This document shows positions 61,301 through 64,000 of a stretch of DNA of 64,000 bases, in pieces; positions within the stretch are counted from its first letter, which is position 1, and each line of letters starts with the position of its first letter. Source of the DNA: Helicobacteraceae bacterium (GTDB taxonomy: Bacteria > Campylobacterota > Campylobacteria > Campylobacterales > Helicobacteraceae); assembly GCA_900766555.1 (NCBI GenBank), contig CAAFVR010000023.1, forward strand, positions 1 through 64,000, written 5' to 3'. Below the pieces are notes generated by a model. It did no database searches. It was given only the letters and a program-made list of their open reading frames with translations, and was not told where the DNA came from. The position numbers were made by a program, and so were the translations under genes.

Positions 61301-64000
61301 TTTGCCTATTGTTATTGTATTTTTAGAATTGGTGCCACCTGATATTAAATCGCCTTTTATTTCGCCATGATTTAGCGTTATTGTATTTTCGCCGCCTTTG
61401 CGAGATACGGTATTTCCTGATATTTTTTGCTTAACTTGCGTTTTATCATCAATTATATTTTTGGCCTTGTGACCTTCGGCCACTATCACAGTTTTATCAG
61501 CAAAAAGATCTAGCGTGCTTGTATCTTGCAGCGTTATTGTATTTTTGGTCTCACCAATTGTTACGTTATTTGGCTCTTCTACATCTTGTTTAGCCAATAA
61601 AGATCCAGCCACAATTTTTGAACCCTTTTTAAGCGTTAGCGTATTGCTAGTCTCCGTATTTGAATTATTTAACCCAATTGCGCGTATTACAACTCTTTGT
61701 CTGCCATTTACTTTATCTGCGCCATCGTTATAAGAAATATTTGTAAGATCTAGCGTATTTTTACCCATGTTATACGCTGTAATATTTCCATTTATCGTGC
61801 CATTCTGCACCCCGGCAGCTCCACCTGCGCCGGCTTGGCCACCAGCTTGCGCACCACCACCTGCGGCTTTATCTTGGCCTAATGTTAATTTATTATTACC
61901 ATTTGTATAGGCAATAATATTTCCATCTATGCCTACATTTTTTAGCTGTATATCATTGCCGGCTTCTTTATTGGCATCTTGCGCATTATCTTCAGCATAG
62001 ATATTGCCGCTTATTGTGCTTTTTGTACTGCCATCTGATTCGTCTGTTATTTTGTTATATGCTTGATTTGAATGCGATATTACAGCTATTAGCTGATTTT
62101 GCGTATCGCCCTCATGATCATGACCTAACTTTAAGCCATTTTCATTAACAATATCATCGCGACCCTTTAGCTCGATCTTTGAAGTATCTTTTAGCGTTAT
62201 TTTATTTGCAGATTTTTTCTCCGTGCTAGTGCCCGATGCCTCCACAGAACCGGCGATACTGCCATATCCATTTGCAGTTATCGTATTTGTACTTTCTTTT
62301 GAATCTGTCGCATTCGCCGTGGATGCAATGATGCGACCTGTAATTTTCTGTATCGGCAACGGATCTGGCGCAGGCATTTGAGGCGGATTTTGACTACCGC
62401 CAAAACTTATTGTATTTGTACCGCCTTTGGCCTCAACAAATCCTTTTAGATTCAAATTTCTAATCGTAATTTCATTTGTGCCATATTCTTCAGCTAATAA
62501 ATTACCCGTAATATCCGCTGTTGTATCTGAATTATTATTTGTTTCTTTTAAGCTATTTTTAGAATCTCTATTTTCGGCGCGAAATGCATTATCATTGCCT
62601 CTAGCCTCAATTGTTATTTTGGCCTTTTCTTCCAAATTTATTGTATTTGTGCCAGCTTGCACTGCGCTAAATTGGCCATTTACAAGATATGTCGTTCCAT
62701 TATTTTGATTTTGCGCAGGCGGATTTGGCGGATTGGCCTGTGCTTGCGCTTTTAGCGTAATGATATTTTTACCCGCTGTTTGCGCTAGTATATTTCCGCT
62801 AGTTTGATTTTGCAGGCTCAATTGGAGTGAATTTTCGCCACCATTATAAGATGTGATATCACCCTCATGACGCAGCGTTTTAAAAACAAGTGAATTTGTC
62901 GCATGATCTGGATTTGCTTGTGCTGCTCCTGGCGCTGGAGCTACCGGAGGAACTACAGGAGGCTTGGCATTTTGCGCATTTCCATCGCCTATATTATCAG
63001 CTACTATATCGCCTTGGATTATATCTTGCGCATCGCTTTGGTCATTTATCGTATTTTTAGCTCCCGTGCCATGCGCATATATCGCATATTCAACCAAGCC
63101 ATCGTCATTTCGTCCGCCAAATAATGCGATACTTGAAGTATCCCTTATCCATATCCTATTTTGCGTTTGTGCATTATTAGCATTTTGGCCCATGCCTCCT
63201 TGGCCCGCATTCTCCGCATTCGGCTGACCAGCCTGGGCTTGGGCTTGATCATCTTGTTTTTCTTGAGCTTTGGCATAAATGCGAGAATTCAAAAGCTTGC
63301 TAGCATGATTTAATAAAAGCTCATTTGTACTGCCACCACCTTCAGCTAATATTCGGCCTTCAAATTGACCTGCATCTGTGCCCGCTGGCTGAGCTGTCTT
63401 GTTAGATCCGATAACTGCGGAATTTCGCCCGCCAGCTTCGGCATGCAGCGCTGCACTCACTTTATCATTTGTATTTGCACTCTTAACATTTAGCACATTT
63501 CTAGCATTGGCTCCCTTGGCATGAAAGCCGCCAGTTATTGTTGCATTTTTTAGCGTGGCCACATTTGTGCCGCCATTTTCGGCAAAAACTTTGCCAGTTA
63601 TCGTTGTTTGCGTATTTGAATCATCATCTCGTATTAGTGTTTGACCTGAATTTGCAGATTTAATCTCGCCAACCAAAGTTGCATTACTTTTAAACATAAT
63701 CGAGTTGAAACCCTGATTATCCGCAACCGTATTTGTAGTTACAACTCCGCCTACTTTGTCGCCTATTGTAATTATATTTCCGGCCTTATCGCCCTTGGCC
63801 TCAATGCCATTTGATATTCTGATATTTTTAAGCGTTAGTGAATTTACGCCACTTTCTTTAGCAAATATGCCGCCCTCGATATTTGAGGCTAGATCCGATG
63901 GCGCGGCATCTGTTATCGTATTAACGCCGCCATTTGCCGTGATAGATCCGGTGTGAGAGGAATTTTGTATCGTTATTGTATTTCTGCCATTTTGCGTGGA
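55334..64000 (-). CDS. Giant type Va autotransporter, 5'-truncated by window, SPOR-like C-terminus
   Basis: The frame is open to the right edge (2,888 codons visible), so the signal peptide is outside the window. Visible parts are a 22-residue-period beta-helix (GGxNxITLxxxS, GxIxAxxxG), Pro/Ala/Gln-rich inserts, the pre-barrel domain (WIVTPTEASGV, FKIFANTRLKQADLI) and a barrel (56,575-55,742; GIWTRAYGG to GVRYAFG). A Lys/Glu-rich linker of about 45 residues follows, then a SPOR-like domain ending about 20 residues before the stop. It is a clear paralog of the downstream gene and lies 73 nt ahead of it. The likely role is a surface adhesin or fibre. Confidence 0.92.
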   Translation of the reverse strand, partial: STQNGRNTITIQNSSHTGSITANGGVNTITDAAPSDLASNIEGGIFAKESGVNSLTLKNIRISNGIEAKGDKAGNIITIGDKVGGVVTTNTVADNQGFNSIMFKSNATLVGEIKSANSGQTLIRDDDSNTQTTITGKVFAENGGTNVATLKNATITGGFHAKGANARNVLNVKSANTNDKVSAALHAEAGGRNSAVIGSNKTAQPAGTDAGQFEGRILAEGGGSTNELLLNHASKLLNSRIYAKAQEKQDDQAQAQAGQPNAENAGQGGMGQNANNAQTQNRIWIRDTSSIALFGGRNDDGLVEYAIYAHGTGAKNTINDQSDAQDIIQGDIVADNIGDGNAQNAKPPVVPPVAPAPGAAQANPDHATNSLVFKTLRHEGDITSYNGGENSLQLSLQNQTSGNILAQTAGKNIITLKAQAQANPPNPPAQNQNNGTTYLVNGQFSAVQAGTNTINLEEKAKITIEARGNDNAFRAENRDSKNSLKETNNNSDTTADITGNLLAEEYGTNEITIRNLNLKGFVEAKGGTNTISFGGSQNPPQMPAPDPLPIQKITGRIIASTANATDSKESTNTITANGYGSIAGSVEASGTSTEKKSANKITLKDTSKIELKGRDDIVNENGLKLGHDHEGDTQNQLIAVISHSNQAYNKITDESDGSTKSTISGNIYAEDNAQDANKEAGNDIQLKNVGIDGNIIAYTNGNNKLTLGQDKAAGGGAQAGGQAGAGGAAGVQNGTINGNITAYNMGKNTLDLTNISYNDGADKVNGRQRVVIRAIGLNNSNTETSNTLTLKKGSKIVAGSLLAKQDVEEPNNVTIGETKNTITLQDTSTLDLFADKTVIVAEGHKAKNIIDDKTQVKQKISGNTVSRKGGENTITLNHGEIKGDLISGGTNSKNTITIGKELAQAQPPKNPPNQDTDSTISGAILAEDSGSNVIKTKTTTYTNTTTRAELKGKNELELTDSSFKSQGIFAINGGNNTITFKNKYDFIVTGENNIAINNDNGNVNIKDEDNGAVYKEQNNNINGQILATKKGKTVIELKRGIITGDITARDKDSKNTLKLGKSGETTTLTSNILADDGQNELELKHASITGNIQATGGDTSSNTLTLENSVLTNGFLIARKSNKAAEDADAGGGGGAAPAVAAKGFKNTITLTNGNPANVPQNNQNNTPPNAPSITLQAHEDNAILADGNDANNTINDNSTGSGLSQITGNINARNNATNSITLKNVNMTGSVLATAGATNTLNYGQNTANANVGQAGANMAGTTNRNVLNGDAIANNATNTINLQHYTMTGSLIAITDNSKNTLDLKDSELKDAHLVAISDKIEAKNEIKIDDKTVFSLKGKQVTNAQGANVGSGNDAIYTEGDKSKNLITDNGGNNSTHTITGNITAHAGGQNSYDFKHINITGNIRATKENAANAIVINNASSIKNSTILAEGSDVKNEVTLKNTSKLEDGILRAISNSKPQANRNLQPADPADPNGANAGANGGGQVAGGATITRAQDAVAQPQAQQQQQVQAQGQGGGVAAGPTPAPIMPTGAKNTLKIADEGSKFTLTTKNADNVVVLARGLEAQNNISGENKGEGSITGFIIAENAGSNDIKEVKKLTVESYIEAKGNKAKNNIVIGKETGNSFKANKTKTGSATTILASAGKNTIQITNNSHTIDGDISSLNNGQNEITFTNEPANNNPQGKLDITGNLISRSSGSKNTIKLGGTSKVEAKYFEATSGINSLVLNEQTPPANAATAGGHFELKNGAQGYALLAQNAGQNILESYSNTESKIENNIIARSGGQNTLEKIEKLSIKTAYLEATGAKSKNSIVLKKDSSLSLQSSSRGDAIYADGISENKITDNSTSTTTKNEIAGTVNAQNGGKNNLDLINVKVLGDLIAHASGKNTLNIGGDGAAAQQQPQPPQPPQPAGKGDGINLGYVGALKATGGDASNVLTLKKDAEAIIQKNAKDNFAILASGLNSKNEIKNSDSGKTLKISGDIMAQDDGSNVITHKEATIEGDIIARSGGQNNLTLEKLSIDKIQHIKATGENSLNVLNYNGASFGNGVISADDFGENRVFVNYEQPKTQKQPNDPNSFDFNILTTNNGKNTLVAQNVSSVNAQILYSSGSSMAVFAQSKSATSNQGGGISASSYNDGVMLTLNAQRANEILDDFRDISPYASNLTRFYMHDKTNYALGGIYVGDINFLKPSSNPPQDKQVKLELKPDSALIASIYQNDNANLDLTLKERSKWIVTPTEASGVTIAKLSATNAKRDEKAQTRGHYSTLANDNTTVDLATGGVHVKHGVFKPQFYTLTINKAESLDHTTFKIFANTRLKQADLIKIQASENNGKETKAAILEAYHDPDTLTRDQVGRYRYVDDGGRLNTNNTLVSTIANGAKDKFSYDISKPTTVKQGFLKVSTEFIKKTESVNATGGTQANTSNTVDNYYIKGYKVSLDEDDVLESFNAFSVNYMVFLSTLGDLNKRLGEVRDEGKNHGIWTRAYGGAIEQNYGIEYRNNYINHQVGYDFGIQGEASTQYIGFSFTHGYNFIKSDRPTMPSFFGVYLGGGLYYSYVGDEGFFTDTVVKYGNIRTSAKNSNYTGALVSNTFSLSQEVGYRQYFTDDKSFFIEASAQGMAGSLGDTQARQSFDQSRRDATLDIKSSNSFTYRAAGGGLLGYKLKTAASETDFRAGATYVMDQNLSKINLSVKDIADANKNYDQTHAILLNFGVNSKITETLRVYSDLDIGLINNESTKKLFSFGAGVRYAFGAQKRDIAFGAGKEAAKKEEDKKEKPKEELSEQPQVEYKTIKISAKSTKTNGSEPESGFYLKLFDLGAQNAALDRYLAQLGFRINRQGNQVSYYMGRFDDETKAKDRQELASRIIQSLTKNPNAKADIIKIENAQN
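55395..55574 (-). other. SPOR-like domain after the autotransporter barrel (upstream copy)
   Basis: The segment begins ESGFYLKLFDLGAQNAALDR and contains FRINRQGNQVSYYMGRFDDE, then a helix (TKAKDRQELASRI). The strand-helix-strand-helix order and the (Y/L)(M/I)G(R/P)(F/L) turn match the other copy. Both end with a shared SLTKNPNxK segment. Confidence 0.6.

Noticed and set aside
44506..64000. Many + strand open frames of 60-175 codons opposite the giant autotransporters
   Set aside because: They are mirror images of the Ser/Thr/Asn-rich repeats, are very hydrophobic or of odd composition, overlap each other and lack start signals.
44506..64000. Periodic 66-bp repetition that could be mistaken for a CRISPR or satellite array
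   Set aside because: The period is an exact number of codons in a long frame, units are diverged with no constant repeat and unique spacer, and the translation is a clear beta-helix.

Overview
The window looks like chromosomal DNA of a Helicobacter-type epsilonproteobacterium (Campylobacterota). The DNA is AT-rich by eye. The blocks gyrA - small secreted protein - flgR and metG - Mur-like protein - cmoB - hotdog-like protein match the gene order I recall for Helicobacter pylori. FlgR ends without a DNA-binding domain, the recombinase is of the XerH type, and there are Maf flagellin-glycosylation and AzgA/LMW-PTP housekeeping genes. Surface genes carry long homopolymeric G/C tracts, the usual phase-variation switch of this genus. 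A GT6 (ABO-like) glycosyltransferase recalls H. mustelae, but the species cannot be settled from this window.

Layout. 1-284 (+) is the tail of an unidentified gene containing a run of 26 G. 281-14,927 (-) is one long directon: ribosome and tRNA genes (rplS, trmD, rimM, KH protein, rpsP), ffh, a PAP2 phosphatase, xerH, a coiled-coil protein, motB/motA, maf, deoB, an MFS carrier, deoD, and actP with its DUF485 partner. Many of these genes overlap by ATGA. actP has an in-frame TAA between its leader and its first membrane helix. 15,064-15,382 is RNase P RNA, followed by rsmH. 16,405-18,709 is a contingency region: a frameshifted, poly-C-switched GT6 gene, ridA, and an outer-membrane protein switched off by a C7 tract. 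groES/groEL follow on the minus strand. 21,013-26,855 (+) holds nspC, metG, a degenerate Mur-like protein, cmoB, a hotdog-like protein and a CPDC thioredoxin. 26,909-28,918 (-) holds queE, queD and a lipoprotein. 29,030-43,032 holds a purine permease, a metallophosphoesterase, an LMW phosphatase, two membrane proteins, gyrA, flgR, guaB and a SitABCD-type Mn/Fe ABC transporter behind a 19-bp palindromic operator candidate.

42,988-64,000 (-) is the most unusual region: two tandem giant autotransporters, one of 3,584 aa and one of at least 2,888 aa that runs off the window. Each has a parallel beta-helix passenger with a 22-residue (66-bp) period, broken by Pro/Ala/Gly/Gln-rich inserts, then a type Va beta-barrel. 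Unexpectedly, each barrel is followed by a charged linker and a C-terminal SPOR-like domain that would sit in the periplasm. The downstream autotransporter overlaps (GTGA) a bitopic inner-membrane protein of GspL/PilM-PilN shape. That gene in turn overlaps a second one whose C-terminus looks like a GspC/PilP/GspB domain. This suggests a peptidoglycan-anchored giant adhesin system with dedicated inner-membrane partners. Across the window the hexamer RGATCY (mainly AGATCT, GGATCT and AGATCC) is clearly over-represented by eye.
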